A stretch of 64,000 nt of DNA from positions 1-64,000 of the forward strand of contig NZ_LZGM01000015.1 of NCBI RefSeq assembly GCF_001690195.1, in the 5' to 3' direction. Made by a program: the position numbers and the translations under genes. Positions 39,990 through 51,206 of the stretch are shown here, piece by piece. The notes below the pieces were generated by a model. That model saw nothing but the letters and a program-made list of their open reading frames with translations, made no database searches and was not told where the DNA came from. How positions within the stretch are numbered: position 1 is the stretch's first letter; every line of letters begins with the position of its first letter. This DNA comes from Gilliamella sp. wkB108. GTDB lineage: Bacteria; Pseudomonadota; Gammaproteobacteria; Enterobacterales; Orbaceae.

Positions 39990-40022
39990 AACCTCATCCT
40001 ATTTTTATTCTAAGATGAGGTT
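39990..40022 (-). terminator. Terminator downstream of pepN
   Basis: AACCTCATC (39990-39998) pairs with GATGAGGTT (40014-40022) around a 15-nt AT-rich loop, starting 7 bp beyond the pepN stop. The tail on the minus strand is only moderately T-rich. Confidence 0.55.
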
Positions 40023-40029
40023 TGGTTGG

Positions 40030-42663
40030 TTATGCTGCTAATGCTTTACTGATTTTTTCATATAAATCTTTTGATAAATGATCTAATTTCAATAAAGATT
40101 CTAATGCTTGTCGCATTTGTTGCTGACGTTTTTCACCATAACGTTTTAAGCGAATAAGTGGATCAATTAGTCGTGCGGCAACTTGCGGATTTTTTTGGTT
40201 TAGCTCAGTAAGAATTTCAACTAAAAATTGATAACCACTGCCATCTTCAGCATGGAAAGCTACTGGATTATTGTTTACAAAAGCACCTATAAGCGCTCGG
40301 ATTCGGTTTGGATTGCTAAGCGTAAATGAACGGTGAGTTAGTAATTTCTTCACATTCATAAGTACATGTTTATCCGGGCTAGTGGCATTTAAAGCTAACC
40401 ATTTATCCATAACCAGTCCGTCTTGATACCATTTATTATCAAAATCAGTCAATAATTCAGCACGACAATCAAGTTCAGCTTTGACTGCAGTGGTTAAAGC
40501 CGCTAAGCAATCAGTCATATTGTTAGCATGGTGGTACTGTTGGCTAACTAACGTATTAGCTTGAGATTTATTGTCAGCATAGGCGAGTAAGGTTAAACAA
40601 CAATTTTTTAGTGAACGTTTAGCAATATCAGCATGGTTAATCTGATATTGGGTGGTTTTATTATGCTGATATACTGCATTTAATTCATCATAGAGTTCAT
40701 TAGCAAAGCGTGTTAATAAATAATGACGGACTTGATAAATCGCAATTGGATCAACAACTTTAAATAGATTCGCCAGCTCATTTTCAGACGGTAACGTTAA
40801 AATTTGTGCGATCAATGCCGGATTCGTTACTTCTGAAAGTAATACAGCTCTGAAAGCATCTATTACGGAGTCTGGTAAAATTTGCTGTTTATTGTGTTGA
40901 TAATTATTAACATTTAAGCGGACGTATTTTGCTAATAGCATTTGTGCAGCATCATAACGGCTAAAGGCATTACTCGCATGTTGCATAAGGAAAATTAAAT
41001 CACTATCTTGATAATCGTAGTTTAATTTAACTGGAGCAGAAAAATCGCGTAACAGTGAAATAATCGGTTGTTCTTTTACATTATCAAATATAAATTGCTG
41101 TTTAGTTTGGGTTAAATTTAGAACATGGTGAATAGGTTTGCCTTGATATTCTAGAGTAATTACCTCTCCATTTCGTTGATATAATTCAATATCCAGCGGA
41201 ACATGTAGCGCATGTTTTTGTTTTTGATCTTGTGTCGGTTGGGTATATTGTTCTACCGTTAAGGTATATTGTTTTGTTTGAGCGTCATAACTATCAGTAA
41301 CGGTCAACTCAGGGGTACCTGATTGGCTATACCATAATTTAAATTGTGTTAAATCAATGCCTGAAGCATCTTGCATTGCAGCGACAAAATCGTCACAAGT
41401 TGCCGCGCTACCGTCATGGCGTTTAAAATAGAGTTTCATGCCGGCTTGGAATTTTTCTTCACCAAGTAGTGTATGCATCATACGAATTACTTCCGCCCCT
41501 TTTTCATACACGGTGACCGTATAGAAATTATTCATTTCTATAACTTGTTCTGGACGAATAGGGTGTGACATTGGACTGGCATCTTCCGCAAATTGAACGG
41601 TGCGCATGATTTTTACATCATTAATGCGTTTGACAGCTCTTAATCCGCGATCTGAAGTGAATTCTTGATCACGAAATACGGTCAAACCTTCTTTTAAACT
41701 GAGTTGGAACCAGTCACGACAAGTCACACGATCGCCCGTCCAATTATGAAAATATTCATGTCCAATGACTGATTCAATACCTAAATAATCTTCGTCAGTT
41801 GCGGTTTCTGGTTTAGCTAGTACATATTTGGAGTTAAAGATATTAAGACCTTTATTCTCCATAGCACCCATATTAAAGAAATCAACAGCAACAATCATAA
41901 AAATATCTAAATCATATTCTAGACCAAAGCGAGTTTCATCCCAGCGCATGGCGTTTTTTAAGCTAGCCATAGCCCAATGAGAACGATCTAAATTACCTTT
42001 ATCCACATAAATTTCTAAATCTACTTTACGATTTGATTGAGTGATAAATTGATCTTTCAAAATATCAAAATCACCTGCGACTAAAGCAAATAGGTAACAT
42101 GGTTTTGGAAATGGATCTTGCCATTGCACCCAATGACGTCCGTCAGTAAGTTCACCTTGAGCAATACGGTTACCATTAGAAAGCAGGTAAGGGTAGTGTT
42201 GTTTATTAGCCGTAATTCGCGTTGAAAATCTGGCTAGCACATCAGGTCGATCCAGATAATAGGTGATATGACGAAAGCCTTCAGCTTCACATTGGGTACA
42301 TAGTGCATCACCAGATACATATAAGCCTTCTAGGGCTGTATTATCAATCGGTTTGATTTCGTTAACGATAGTTAAGGTAAATTCAGCAGGTACATTACGT
42401 ATAATTAAACCTGTGTCCGTGATTTGGTAATCATGCCAAGGTTGTTCATCAATATTAATGGAGATTAATTTAAGATCTTCACCATCTAAAGTGAAATCAT
42501 TGGCTAGATTATTTTTCTGAATAACCCGGCTACGCGCAGTGACGGTTGTAACTTCAGGCGCTAAATCAAAATCGAGATCGATATCAGTAATAGTAAAATC
42601 CGGTGCTTTATAATCTAGTCTATATTTTGCTAATAATTGTGTTTCTGTCGCTTTTGTACTCAT
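40030..42663 (-). CDS. pepN: Aminopeptidase N (M1 metallopeptidase)
   Basis: An 877-residue M1 peptidase with the exopeptidase motif GAMENKGLNIFN and the zinc site HEYFHNWTGDRVTCRDWFQLSLKEG split over its two halves. It removes N-terminal residues from peptides in the cytoplasm. The ATG at 42663 gives an N-terminus aligned with the E. coli protein (KYRLDYKAPDFTITDIDL); a longer start at 42693 is unlikely. Confidence 0.96.
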   Translation of the reverse strand: MSTKATETQLLAKYRLDYKAPDFTITDIDLDFDLAPEVTTVTARSRVIQKNNLANDFTLDGEDLKLISINIDEQPWHDYQITDTGLIIRNVPAEFTLTIVNEIKPIDNTALEGLYVSGDALCTQCEAEGFRHITYYLDRPDVLARFSTRITANKQHYPYLLSNGNRIAQGELTDGRHWVQWQDPFPKPCYLFALVAGDFDILKDQFITQSNRKVDLEIYVDKGNLDRSHWAMASLKNAMRWDETRFGLEYDLDIFMIVAVDFFNMGAMENKGLNIFNSKYVLAKPETATDEDYLGIESVIGHEYFHNWTGDRVTCRDWFQLSLKEGLTVFRDQEFTSDRGLRAVKRINDVKIMRTVQFAEDASPMSHPIRPEQVIEMNNFYTVTVYEKGAEVIRMMHTLLGEEKFQAGMKLYFKRHDGSAATCDDFVAAMQDASGIDLTQFKLWYSQSGTPELTVTDSYDAQTKQYTLTVEQYTQPTQDQKQKHALHVPLDIELYQRNGEVITLEYQGKPIHHVLNLTQTKQQFIFDNVKEQPIISLLRDFSAPVKLNYDYQDSDLIFLMQHASNAFSRYDAAQMLLAKYVRLNVNNYQHNKQQILPDSVIDAFRAVLLSEVTNPALIAQILTLPSENELANLFKVVDPIAIYQVRHYLLTRFANELYDELNAVYQHNKTTQYQINHADIAKRSLKNCCLTLLAYADNKSQANTLVSQQYHHANNMTDCLAALTTAVKAELDCRAELLTDFDNKWYQDGLVMDKWLALNATSPDKHVLMNVKKLLTHRSFTLSNPNRIRALIGAFVNNNPVAFHAEDGSGYQFLVEILTELNQKNPQVAARLIDPLIRLKRYGEKRQQQMRQALESLLKLDHLSKDLYEKISKALAA

Positions 42664-42927
42664 TATTTGTATGCCTTCTAAGTTTATACTCAATCAACAT
42701 TATAAATTTTGGGATATAGATAATAACGTAACCTATCTTTAGGGTATTAGAATGAAGAAAATACCATGTTAACGTCTGTTAAGTATATTTGTTTATTTAC
42801 GCTAAAATTCAATTGATAGATAGTATAGCTGATTAAAATCAATCTTATTATATAATTAATCTATATCTTAATTATTATTCTGCTATAATCGCTAATATTT
42901 TCTTTCAGGTATTAACTATAGATTCAC

Positions 42928-44121
42928 ATGTTACCAGCTATCATTACTTCAATATTAGACACTGATGCTTATAAGTTGCATATGCAACAAGCCGTCTTTC
43001 ATCATTATCCAAAGGCAACCGTTGTTGCTGAATTTCGTTGTCGAAGTGATGATTTATTAGGGAAATATGTGGATGAAATAGCTCATCAAGTCAAATTAAT
43101 GGAATCATTATCACTGTCTAATGATGAGTTTAATTATTTATCTAACATCTCATTTTTTAAATCTGACTATTTAAATTGGCTAAAAAATTGGCATTTCAAT
43201 AGTGAGTTACTTACTATTGAGAATCAAGATGGCTTACTGGTCATTCGAATAGAAGGACTTTGGTTAGATGTCATTTTATGGGAAGTTCCATTACTAGCTG
43301 TAATTAGCGAGATTGTACATAAAGATCGTTCTCCACAAATAGGTGTACCGGAAGCTTTAAAGCGTCTCAAAGATAAATTGGCACAATTTGAGCAAAATAC
43401 TGCTGATATGGATATGTCAGGATTTAATCTAATGGATTTTGGTACGCGTCGGCGTTACTCCTTTGCCGTACAAGAAGCTGTAGTCAATTATTTAAAGACT
43501 CACTTTAGCAATTTCCACAGTACGAGTAATTATCTGCTTGCTTATCGTTTAGGACTTACTCCTGTGGGTACTCAAGCACATGAATGGTTTCAGGCTCACC
43601 AACGTTTAAGTGCAACGTTAGAAAATTGTCAAAAAAATGCATTACAAGTTTGGCTAGATGAGTATCCTCATGATTTAGGTGTCGCTTTAACTGATTGTAT
43701 TACTATGGATGCTTTTTTACGCGACTTTGATCTCTATTTTGCTTCTCATTACCAAGGGTTGCGGCATGATTCAGGTGATCCAATTGAATGGGGAGAAAAA
43801 GCAATTGCGCATTATCAACAATTAGGTATCGATCCTCATACTAAGTTATTAGTCTTTTCGGACAGTTTAAATTTTGATAAAGCAATTAAGATTTATAGAC
43901 ATTTCAATCATCGTGTTCAATTGTCATTTGGTGTGGGAGGCTTTTTGGCGTGTGATATTCCTTCGTCCGATTTTAATACTAAAGCTTTGAATATTGTATT
44001 AAAATTAACCGAATGCAATAGTCAACCTGTCGCTAAATTATCTGATAGCCCAGGCAAAACCATATCACAGGATATGGCTTTTGTAGATGAATTAAAACGG
44101 ACTTTTAGTGTTCAACATTAA
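42928..44121 (+). CDS. pncB: Nicotinate phosphoribosyltransferase
   Basis: A 397-residue enzyme that makes nicotinate mononucleotide from nicotinate and PRPP in NAD salvage. Visible signatures are the N-terminal [32 protein letters not shown] and the phospho-histidine loop LRHDSGDP. It stands alone between pepN and asnS. A NadR-like adenylyltransferase lies about 10 kb downstream. Confidence 0.95.
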   Translation: MLPAIITSILDTDAYKLHMQQAVFHHYPKATVVAEFRCRSDDLLGKYVDEIAHQVKLMESLSLSNDEFNYLSNISFFKSDYLNWLKNWHFNSELLTIENQDGLLVIRIEGLWLDVILWEVPLLAVISEIVHKDRSPQIGVPEALKRLKDKLAQFEQNTADMDMSGFNLMDFGTRRRYSFAVQEAVVNYLKTHFSNFHSTSNYLLAYRLGLTPVGTQAHEWFQAHQRLSATLENCQKNALQVWLDEYPHDLGVALTDCITMDAFLRDFDLYFASHYQGLRHDSGDPIEWGEKAIAHYQQLGIDPHTKLLVFSDSLNFDKAIKIYRHFNHRVQLSFGVGGFLACDIPSSDFNTKALNIVLKLTECNSQPVAKLSDSPGKTISQDMAFVDELKRTFSVQH

Positions 44122-44269
44122 AAATGTTATAGCTAAAGTTAAAAATAAAAATCAATAAATTTTTTTATAATATTTACTGTCAACTGGTCTATAAAGTATG
44201 ATTGGTGGCATTTACAATATACCTGTATTACTTCAAATATTAATTAATAATGTAGAGATGGATAATTAA

Positions 44270-45673
44270 ATGAATTCAGTTGCACCTATTGTTGACGTGT
44301 TACAAGGCAAAATCGCTGTTGGTAGCACTATTTCAGTTCAAGGTTGGGTAAGGACTCGACGTGATTCAAAAGCCGGCATATCTTTTTTGGCTGTATACGA
44401 TGGATCTTGTTTTGATGCCGTTCAAGCTGTTATCGAAAAAGATTTACCCAATTATGAACATGATGTTTTACGCCTAACGACCGGTTGTTCGGTTAAGGTT
44501 ACAGGTAAAGTTGTCGAATCCCCGGGACAAGGTCAAAAATATGAGTTACAAGCAACATCAGTAGATGTTTATGGTTTTGTTGAAGATCCTGATACCTATC
44601 CAATGGCAGCAAAACGTCATTCTATCGAATATTTACGAGAAGTAGCACATTTACGCGCACGAACCAATATTGTTGGCGCAATCACGCGTGTACGTCATAC
44701 CCTTGCTCAAGCTATTCATCAATTTTTTGATGAACGAGGCTTTTTTTGGCTCTCCACACCAATTATTACCGCATCAGATACCGAAGGCGCGGGTGAAATG
44801 TTTCGCGTTTCCACACTTGATCTATTAAATTTACCAAAAACGGATAAAGGCAATGTAGATTTTGATAAGGATTTCTTTGGCAAAGAAGCATTTTTAACCG
44901 TTTCAGGTCAATTAAATGCCGAAACCTATGCTTGTGCTTTATCTAAAGTGTATACTTTTGGTCCTACTTTCAGAGCGGAAAATTCTAACACTACTCGCCA
45001 TTTAGCGGAATTTTGGATGATGGAGCCAGAAGTTGCTTTTGCTGATCTTAACGATAATGCCAAATTAGCAGAAGATATGTTGAAATATGTATTTAAAACA
45101 GTACTTGAAAAACGTGCTGATGATATGCAGTTTTTTGCTCAACATGTTGATAAAGATGCGATTAATCGCCTTGAAAATTTCATTAACGCTGATTTTGCAC
45201 AAGTGGATTACACTGATGCTATCACTATCTTACAAAACTGCAATGCCAAATTCGAAAATCCGGTAAGTTGGGGAATTGATTTAGCCTCTGAGCATGAACG
45301 TTATTTAGCCGAACAACATTTCAAAGCCCCAGTTGTTGTTAAAAACTATCCTAAAGACATTAAAGCTTTTTATATGCGTATGAATGATGACGGTAAAACC
45401 GTTGCTGCTATGGATGTGTTAGCACCAGGAATTGGTGAGATTATTGGTGGCTCTCAGCGTGAAGAGCGTTTAGAGATGTTAGACAAACGTATGGATGAAA
45501 TGGGACTCAAAAAAGAAGATTACTGGTGGTATCGGGATTTACGCCGTTATGGCACTGTACCACACTCAGGATTTGGTCTTGGCTTTGAACGCTTAATTGT
45601 ATATGTGACAGGGGTTCAAAACGTTCGCGACGTAATTCCATTCCCAAGAACGCCACGCAATGCAAATTTTTAA
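44270..45673 (+). CDS. asnS: Asparaginyl-tRNA synthetase
   Basis: A 467-residue class IIb synthetase. An N-terminal OB-fold anticodon-binding domain (about residues 18-110) precedes the catalytic domain with motif 2 [21 protein letters not shown] and motif 3 [15 protein letters not shown]. It charges tRNA-Asn. A long hairpin follows the gene. Confidence 0.97.
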   Translation: MNSVAPIVDVLQGKIAVGSTISVQGWVRTRRDSKAGISFLAVYDGSCFDAVQAVIEKDLPNYEHDVLRLTTGCSVKVTGKVVESPGQGQKYELQATSVDVYGFVEDPDTYPMAAKRHSIEYLREVAHLRARTNIVGAITRVRHTLAQAIHQFFDERGFFWLSTPIITASDTEGAGEMFRVSTLDLLNLPKTDKGNVDFDKDFFGKEAFLTVSGQLNAETYACALSKVYTFGPTFRAENSNTTRHLAEFWMMEPEVAFADLNDNAKLAEDMLKYVFKTVLEKRADDMQFFAQHVDKDAINRLENFINADFAQVDYTDAITILQNCNAKFENPVSWGIDLASEHERYLAEQHFKAPVVVKNYPKDIKAFYMRMNDDGKTVAAMDVLAPGIGEIIGGSQREERLEMLDKRMDEMGLKKEDYWWYRDLRRYGTVPHSGFGLGFERLIVYVTGVQNVRDVIPFPRTPRNANF

Positions 45674-45680
45674 ATTGGTG

Positions 45681-45716
45681 AAATCATAAACTGACTTTTC
45701 TGTCGGTTTATGATTT
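45681..45716 (+). terminator. Hairpin downstream of asnS
   Basis: A 15-bp stem (45681-45695 with 45702-45716, one G-T pair, 6-nt loop) starts 7 bp after the asnS stop. No clear T-run follows, so the evidence for termination is the strong stem alone. Confidence 0.55.
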
Positions 45717-45967
45717 AAGCAAAATTAAACTTACCTTAACAAACGGTTAAAAAACAACCAAACAATCCCAATTTATATCTTTGACATCATATTTAACTAA
45801 AAGTTCACTTGATTTTAAAAATTTTTTCTACATAATTTACACTACTGTAAAAAGTAAATAAAAATAATATATAGAATTTTATTATTTTTAAATATGTAAT
45901 CATTGTACAAAAATCGACATTAGCTTTTAGCTGTGTCTGTTTAAAAAAATAACCATGAGGGTAAGAA

Positions 45968-47188
45968 ATGAAACGTAATCTATTAGCGATCGCTATCCCT
46001 GCACTTTTAGTTGCAGCTGGAGCAAATGCGTCTATCGAAGTATGGAACAAAGATGGTAATAAAGTTGACTTTTACGGACGAGTAAAAGCAGCTAACCATA
46101 TTACTGATCGTGGACAAGACGGTGAAGGTGATGATTCTTCAGCTCGTTTAGGTATGTCTGGTCAAACTCAAATTACTGACGGCATTACTGGTTATGGCCG
46201 TTGGGAATATGAAGCTAAAGCTGGTAAAGATTCTTCTAATGAAGTGCGTTACGCATTTGCAGGTTTAAACTTTGGTGACTATGGCTCATTTGATTATGGT
46301 CGTAACGACGGTGTTTTAAAAGCACTTACAGCTTATACTGACGTATTACCAGAATTTGGTGGTGATGCTGCAAATAATGCATGGCACGTGTTAACTGAGC
46401 GTACTAAAGCAGTTGCAACTTATCGTAACAATAACTTCTTTGGTTTAACCGATGATCTTAGTTTTGCATTACAGTATGCAGATAATGGTGATGCAACTAA
46501 AGCTCAATTCTCTAAAGCTAAATATGATGATGATGATAATCTTATTAGTGCGGGAAGTGCTCGAGATCGTATTAATGGCAAGTCAAAAGAAGCTTGGGGT
46601 GCAAATTTACAATGGCGTATTTTTGATACAGGTTTAACTGCTGGCGTAGGTTATGCTCAGTCTTCAGGTAGTTCTGATCGCGCTAACACTTGGACAACAG
46701 GTATCAAATATGATAATTATAACCTATATTTAGCGGCTAACTATTTCCAAAGTAAATGGAAAAAAGGCTATGATCACGATAAAATGATTGATGGTGATTA
46801 TTATCATTATGGGGAAAGTGATATAAAAATTAAAGGTGTTGAATTAGTGGCTCAATATGGCTTTGATTTAGATGTGGGTCGCCTAACTCCATCTTTAGCT
46901 TATGTACAGCATAAAGCTGACTATGATGGTTTAAATTATAAAGATGCCACCTCCGTCACTGGGTACAATCATCTAAATGGCAAAAATTCCCCATTAGTTA
47001 AATATGTATCTGTAGGTGCAACTTACGATTTAAATAAAAACTTTAGCACATTTATAGAATATAAATTTAATTTACTTGATCGTAAAGATATTGGTGCTGA
47101 ATTAAATACTACTCATCAACGTGATCGTCATGTAAATAAACCAGGTACTAAAGATGTGTTAGGTCTTGGTATGATTTACCAATTCTAA
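45968..47188 (+). CDS. General porin, OmpC/OmpF type (first of tandem pair)
   Basis: A 406-residue outer-membrane porin. The signal peptide (MKRNLLAIAIPALLVAAGANA) is cut near residue 22; the mature part begins with the enterobacterial-type porin start (IEVWNKDGNKVDFYGRV). The L3/eyelet PEFGG motif is present and the C-terminus ends in Phe (MIYQF), the BAM recognition signature. GAGGG precedes the ATG. It belongs to the 16-strand trimeric porins for small solutes. It is a close paralogue of the next gene; the two differ mostly in loops. Confidence 0.93.
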   Translation: MKRNLLAIAIPALLVAAGANASIEVWNKDGNKVDFYGRVKAANHITDRGQDGEGDDSSARLGMSGQTQITDGITGYGRWEYEAKAGKDSSNEVRYAFAGLNFGDYGSFDYGRNDGVLKALTAYTDVLPEFGGDAANNAWHVLTERTKAVATYRNNNFFGLTDDLSFALQYADNGDATKAQFSKAKYDDDDNLISAGSARDRINGKSKEAWGANLQWRIFDTGLTAGVGYAQSSGSSDRANTWTTGIKYDNYNLYLAANYFQSKWKKGYDHDKMIDGDYYHYGESDIKIKGVELVAQYGFDLDVGRLTPSLAYVQHKADYDGLNYKDATSVTGYNHLNGKNSPLVKYVSVGATYDLNKNFSTFIEYKFNLLDRKDIGAELNTTHQRDRHVNKPGTKDVLGLGMIYQF

Positions 47189-47208
47189 TTAGTTAATGTA
47201 TCTTATAG

Positions 47209-47231
47209 AAAGGCACTTCGGTGCCTTTTTT
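47209..47231 (+). terminator. Terminator of the first porin gene
   Basis: AAAGGCAC-TTCG-GTGCCTTT with a T-run: an intrinsic terminator with a stable UUCG tetraloop. The same hairpin follows the second porin gene. Confidence 0.9.
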
Positions 47232-47483
47232 ATCAATTTTTACACTTCCTCAATGATAAAAACACATTTTATGCTTAAAAAAAATTATTGTGCGCAATAC
47301 AATATTTAAAAAATTTGTAGTTTATCTATTCAACGTTGTAAATCTACAATGTGAGCAATAAAAATCTAGTATTAATAACAAATCACAGAAATAATAATGG
47401 TTGCTTATGTTAGTAACTATTTATTAGACCAAGTGCAAAGAAATTTGCATGCTTTAATAAAAAATACCTACGAGGGTAACAAA

Positions 47484-48641
47484 ATGAAACGTAATCTTTT
47501 AGCAATTGCTATTCCTGCTCTTTTGATTGCAGGCACAGCTAATGCATCTATTGAAGTGTGGAACAAAGACAGTAATAAAGTTGACTTTTATGGTCGAGTT
47601 TATGCTCTCAATTATATTACTGATCGTGAAAATCAGACCGGAGAAGGCGATAAAACAACAGCTCGTCTGGGTATGTCAGGACAAACTCAAATAACCGATA
47701 GTGTGACAGGTTATGGCCGTTGGGAATATGAAGCTGAAACTGGTGATAATGCCGATAATGAAACGCGTTATGCATTTGCTGGTTTAAATTTTGGTGATTT
47801 TGGATCGTTTGATTATGGCCGTAATGATGGTGTGTTAAAAACCTTAACTTCTTATACTGATGTATTACCAGAATTTGGTGGAGATGCTTCTGATAATGAT
47901 CTGTATGCACTAACAGCGCGAACCAAAGCCGTTGCAACTTACCGTAATTCAGATTTCTTTGGCTTAGTTAATGGATTACGTTTTGCCGTTCAATATGCTG
48001 ATAATGGTGATAATAGTTCTACGCAACATTTTAGTAAATATGAACATAATGACGGTCATGATAGTGCAGAAGCTTGGGGTACAGTAGTCGATTGGGATGT
48101 GTTTGACACTGGTTTATCTATTGGTGCCGGTTATGCACAAACAGGTGGTCATAAAGATGCTAAAGCATGGTCAGCAGGTATTAAATATGATAACAACAAT
48201 CTTTATTTAGCTGCCCTATATATCCAAGGTAAACAAAAATATGGTTGGGAACATGCATCTACGTTAACTAATCATAAAGATGCTGATTTAAAAACTAAGG
48301 GCTATGAACTTGTTGCGCAATATGGTATTGACTTTGAGATAGGTCGTTTAACGCCATCTGTTGCTTATATCCAACACAGAGTTCAAGATGCATCTAGTGT
48401 TTCAAGAAGTGGTGATTCAGGACTTAAGGGTAATGATTTAGTTAAATATGTAGACGTTGGTTTAACTTATGATTTTAATAAAAACCTACAAGCTATCCTT
48501 GATTACAAAATTAACTTGCTAGATAAAGATGATATTGGTGCGCGTCGTAGCTTATATGGCGATAACTACAAAGATCATCATTCAATTATTAATGCGAACA
48601 CTAAAGACACTGTAGCGCTTGGTTTAATTTATCAATTCTAA
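47484..48641 (+). CDS. General porin, OmpC/OmpF type (second of tandem pair)
   Basis: A 385-residue porin with a nearly identical signal peptide (MKRNLLAIAIPALLIAG...), the same mature start, the PEFGGDA region and a terminal LIYQF. GAGGG lies 7 nt before the ATG at 47484; an upstream in-frame ATG at 47397 would place a non-signal extension in front and is rejected. Sequence, spacing and terminators show a tandem duplication with the previous gene. Confidence 0.92.
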   Translation: MKRNLLAIAIPALLIAGTANASIEVWNKDSNKVDFYGRVYALNYITDRENQTGEGDKTTARLGMSGQTQITDSVTGYGRWEYEAETGDNADNETRYAFAGLNFGDFGSFDYGRNDGVLKTLTSYTDVLPEFGGDASDNDLYALTARTKAVATYRNSDFFGLVNGLRFAVQYADNGDNSSTQHFSKYEHNDGHDSAEAWGTVVDWDVFDTGLSIGAGYAQTGGHKDAKAWSAGIKYDNNNLYLAALYIQGKQKYGWEHASTLTNHKDADLKTKGYELVAQYGIDFEIGRLTPSVAYIQHRVQDASSVSRSGDSGLKGNDLVKYVDVGLTYDFNKNLQAILDYKINLLDKDDIGARRSLYGDNYKDHHSIINANTKDTVALGLIYQF

Positions 48642-48664
48642 TTAAATCTATCGTTATAAATTAT

Positions 48665-48687
48665 AAAGGCACTTCGGTGCCTTTTTT
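48665..48687 (+). terminator. Terminator of the second porin gene
   Basis: AAAGGCAC-TTCG-GTGCCTTT plus T-run, the same stem and loop as after the first porin. Confidence 0.9.
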
Positions 48688-48771
48688 ATTATTTTTTACA
48701 CAGTAAATATCACTTGCACTTTTTTTAATTGTCTGTTAAAACACCAAAACTAATAATAAATTAGGAAAACA

Positions 48772-49233
48772 ATGATGCTTTATACCACTCGTAAATTATC
48801 AGGTAAAAAAAATATAGCTTTAGTTGCACATGATCATTTAAAAAAAAAACTATTAAATTGGTGTAAAAGGAATCGTGAAGAGCTTTCTCGTCATAATTTA
48901 TGTGCTACTGGTACAACTGGCACATTAATTAAAAAAGAGATAGGGCTTAATATTATACCAATGCTTAGTGGTCCAATGGGAGGGGATCAACAAATTGGTG
49001 CATTAATTGCTGAAGGTAAAATTGATATTCTTATCTTCTTTTGGGATCCGCTTAATGCAGTGCCACATGATCCAGATGTTAAAGCATTGCTACGAGTATC
49101 GACGGTATGGAATATTCCTGTTGCAACCAACCAAGCAACTGCTAACGCATTAATTCAATCGTCAATTTTTACCGGTGAGGTTGAAATTGATATTCCTGAT
49201 TATCAAGGCTATCTAGCGGAACGAACAAAGTAA
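48772..49233 (+). CDS. mgsA: Methylglyoxal synthase
   Basis: A 153-residue enzyme that turns dihydroxyacetone phosphate into methylglyoxal and phosphate, a bypass used under sugar-phosphate stress. Catalytic Asp72 in SGPMGGDQQ, the phosphate-binding ATGTTG loop and [20 protein letters not shown] are intact. The start could be either of two adjacent ATGs. mdtH begins at the base after its stop. Confidence 0.96.
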   Translation: MMLYTTRKLSGKKNIALVAHDHLKKKLLNWCKRNREELSRHNLCATGTTGTLIKKEIGLNIIPMLSGPMGGDQQIGALIAEGKIDILIFFWDPLNAVPHDPDVKALLRVSTVWNIPVATNQATANALIQSSIFTGEVEIDIPDYQGYLAERTK

Positions 49234-50445
49234 ATGCCAATACCCTCACAGATCCGTAAAACGGGTAGACGAATATTACTCCTTGATAATTTATTTATTG
49301 TCTTAGGGTTTTATGTTGTTTTTCCACTGGTTTCAACCCATTTTGTTAGCCAAATAGGGTGGAGTGCGTTATTTGTGGGGTTTGCACTAGGTTTTCGACA
49401 GTTTGTTCAGCAAGGCTTTGGTATTGTAGGGGGAGCGATAGCCGATCGCTTTGGTGCTAAACCAATGATTGTAATGGGCATGTTTTTACGCAGTGTTGGT
49501 TTTGTTTCAATGGCGATTGCTAGTGATCCATGGTTATTGCTTCTCTCCTGCTTGCTTTCCGCGCTTGGTGGGTTACTATTTGATCCACCAAGAATGGGGT
49601 TAACTATCAAATTTACTCGTCCTCATGAACGAGGTAAGTTTATCTCACTATTAATGATACAAGATAATGCCGGTGCTGTTATTGGCGCTTTAATTGGTGG
49701 GATTTTGATTGATTATGATTTCCAATTAGTTTGTTGGTGTGGCGCTTTTATATTCTTCTTGTGTGGTATTTTCAATTTATTTTGTTTACCTGCATATCAT
49801 ATTACCGTTGGTAAAACGCCGATTATAAACGGTATGAAAATGGTACTGAAAGATAAAAAATTTACACGTTATGTGTTGACTTTAACGGGTTATTATGTGC
49901 TTTGGGTGCAAATTATGTTGATGCTACCATTAACCATAACTAATGTTTCAGGTAGTCAGAGCAATGTAAAATGGATGTATGCGATTCAAGCAGGCATATC
50001 ACTTATTTTACTTTACCCGTTAGCGCGAATTAGTGAAAAATATTTTAGATTAGATCAACGTCTGAAATTTGGACTGTTTGTCATGTCATTTGGATTTATT
50101 ATTATCGGATTTACTAGTGAATTATCTTTTTTATTGTCATTTATTGCACTCTTTTATTTAGGTGCGATTATTGCTGAGCCTGCTCGTGAAACACTATCTA
50201 CGGTACTTACTAATCCCAAAGCCAAAGGTAGTTATATGGGATTTAGTCGATTGGGACTTGCTTTAGGTGGGTTTATTGGCTATACCGGCGCCGGTTGGCT
50301 TTATGATGTCGCTATACAAATAGGCTTTCCTCATCTCCCTTGGATCGTATTGACTATAATTGGTTTATTGACACTCGGTTATTTACAATACTTATTTAAA
50401 GATGAACCACCTATGATTCGGAGCAAAACGAAAAAGATTGGCTAA
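49234..50445 (+). CDS. mdtH: MFS multidrug transporter MdtH
   Basis: A 403-residue, 12-helix MFS protein with strong MdtH segments: [38 protein letters not shown] and [16 protein letters not shown]. coli MdtH gives modest resistance to quinolones when overproduced. Its start directly abuts mgsA. Its 3' end overlaps the convergent yafJ by 35 bp. Confidence 0.92.
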   Translation: MPIPSQIRKTGRRILLLDNLFIVLGFYVVFPLVSTHFVSQIGWSALFVGFALGFRQFVQQGFGIVGGAIADRFGAKPMIVMGMFLRSVGFVSMAIASDPWLLLLSCLLSALGGLLFDPPRMGLTIKFTRPHERGKFISLLMIQDNAGAVIGALIGGILIDYDFQLVCWCGAFIFFLCGIFNLFCLPAYHITVGKTPIINGMKMVLKDKKFTRYVLTLTGYYVLWVQIMLMLPLTITNVSGSQSNVKWMYAIQAGISLILLYPLARISEKYFRLDQRLKFGLFVMSFGFIIIGFTSELSFLLSFIALFYLGAIIAEPARETLSTVLTNPKAKGSYMGFSRLGLALGGFIGYTGAGWLYDVAIQIGFPHLPWIVLTIIGLLTLGYLQYLFKDEPPMIRSKTKKIG

Positions 50446-51202
50446 TTTCTCCATTTTTAAATAATATAGCTTCTCCTGTATTGAGTTTGTGCCAAATTTC
50501 ATTTGAGGTTAATGGAAGAGTAGAAATAATTGTTACTACATCTTTAGGAGTGGTGTGTTTTTGAAAATCAATTTCAACATCTTCATCAATTAATTTAGCT
50601 TTGCCAAAAGGTGCTTTACGCGTTATCCAATGCAAATTAGTTGAGCAGTAAGCAAACACATATTGTCCATCAGAAAGTAGCATGTTAAATATGCCAAGCT
50701 GATTTAATTTATCCGCGCATTGTTGAATGTAGTTAAATAACTCTAAATCATCAACAGGTTTTTGTGGATACTTTTGATGAAGTTGATTGATTAAATAACA
50801 AAAAGCATATTCACTATCAGTTAAACCCACCGGTTGAAAAAGTCCTGTGTCTAACTCTTGATAATCAGTTAGTTGCCCGTTATGAGCAAAAGTCCAGTTT
50901 TTTCCCCACAACTCGCGAGTAAATGGATGTGTATTTTCTAGTGCAACGGCACCGCGATTAGCTTGACGAATATGAGCAATTACCGCTTTAGATTTTATAG
51001 GGTATTGTTGAACCATTTTGGCAATCGGCGAATAGCTACAAGGCTCAGGATCTTTAAATGTCCGGCAACCTTTCCCTTCATAAAAAGTGATCCCCCAACC
51101 ATCTCTGTGAGGACCTTTGTCCCCACCTCGTTTCATTAGACTTGTAAAGCTGAAACAAATATCGGTTGGTACATTAGCACTCATACCTAATAATTCGCAC
51201 AT
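50411..51202 (-). CDS. yafJ: Class II glutamine amidotransferase YafJ
   Basis: A 263-residue protein with the N-terminal catalytic cysteine (MCELLGMS; Cys2 after Met removal), the [14 protein letters not shown] region and [10 protein letters not shown]. The Ntn-type amidotransferase fold needs a free N-terminal Cys, so the ATG at 51202 is the true start rather than 51226. The physiological substrate of YafJ is not established. It is 4 bp after gmhA, as in E. coli. Confidence 0.9.
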   Translation of the reverse strand: MCELLGMSANVPTDICFSFTSLMKRGGDKGPHRDGWGITFYEGKGCRTFKDPEPCSYSPIAKMVQQYPIKSKAVIAHIRQANRGAVALENTHPFTRELWGKNWTFAHNGQLTDYQELDTGLFQPVGLTDSEYAFCYLINQLHQKYPQKPVDDLELFNYIQQCADKLNQLGIFNMLLSDGQYVFAYCSTNLHWITRKAPFGKAKLIDEDVEIDFQKHTTPKDVVTIISTLPLTSNEIWHKLNTGEAILFKNGEISQSFSFCSES

Positions 51203-51206
51203 TTGC

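Noticed and set aside
45805-46050. 81-codon minus-strand frame upstream of the first porin
   Set aside because: It overlaps the porin signal sequence on the opposite strand and the AT-rich promoter region; no start signal.
47617-47937. 106-codon minus-strand frame in the second porin gene
   Set aside because: His/Gln/Leu-rich antisense shadow of a real porin.
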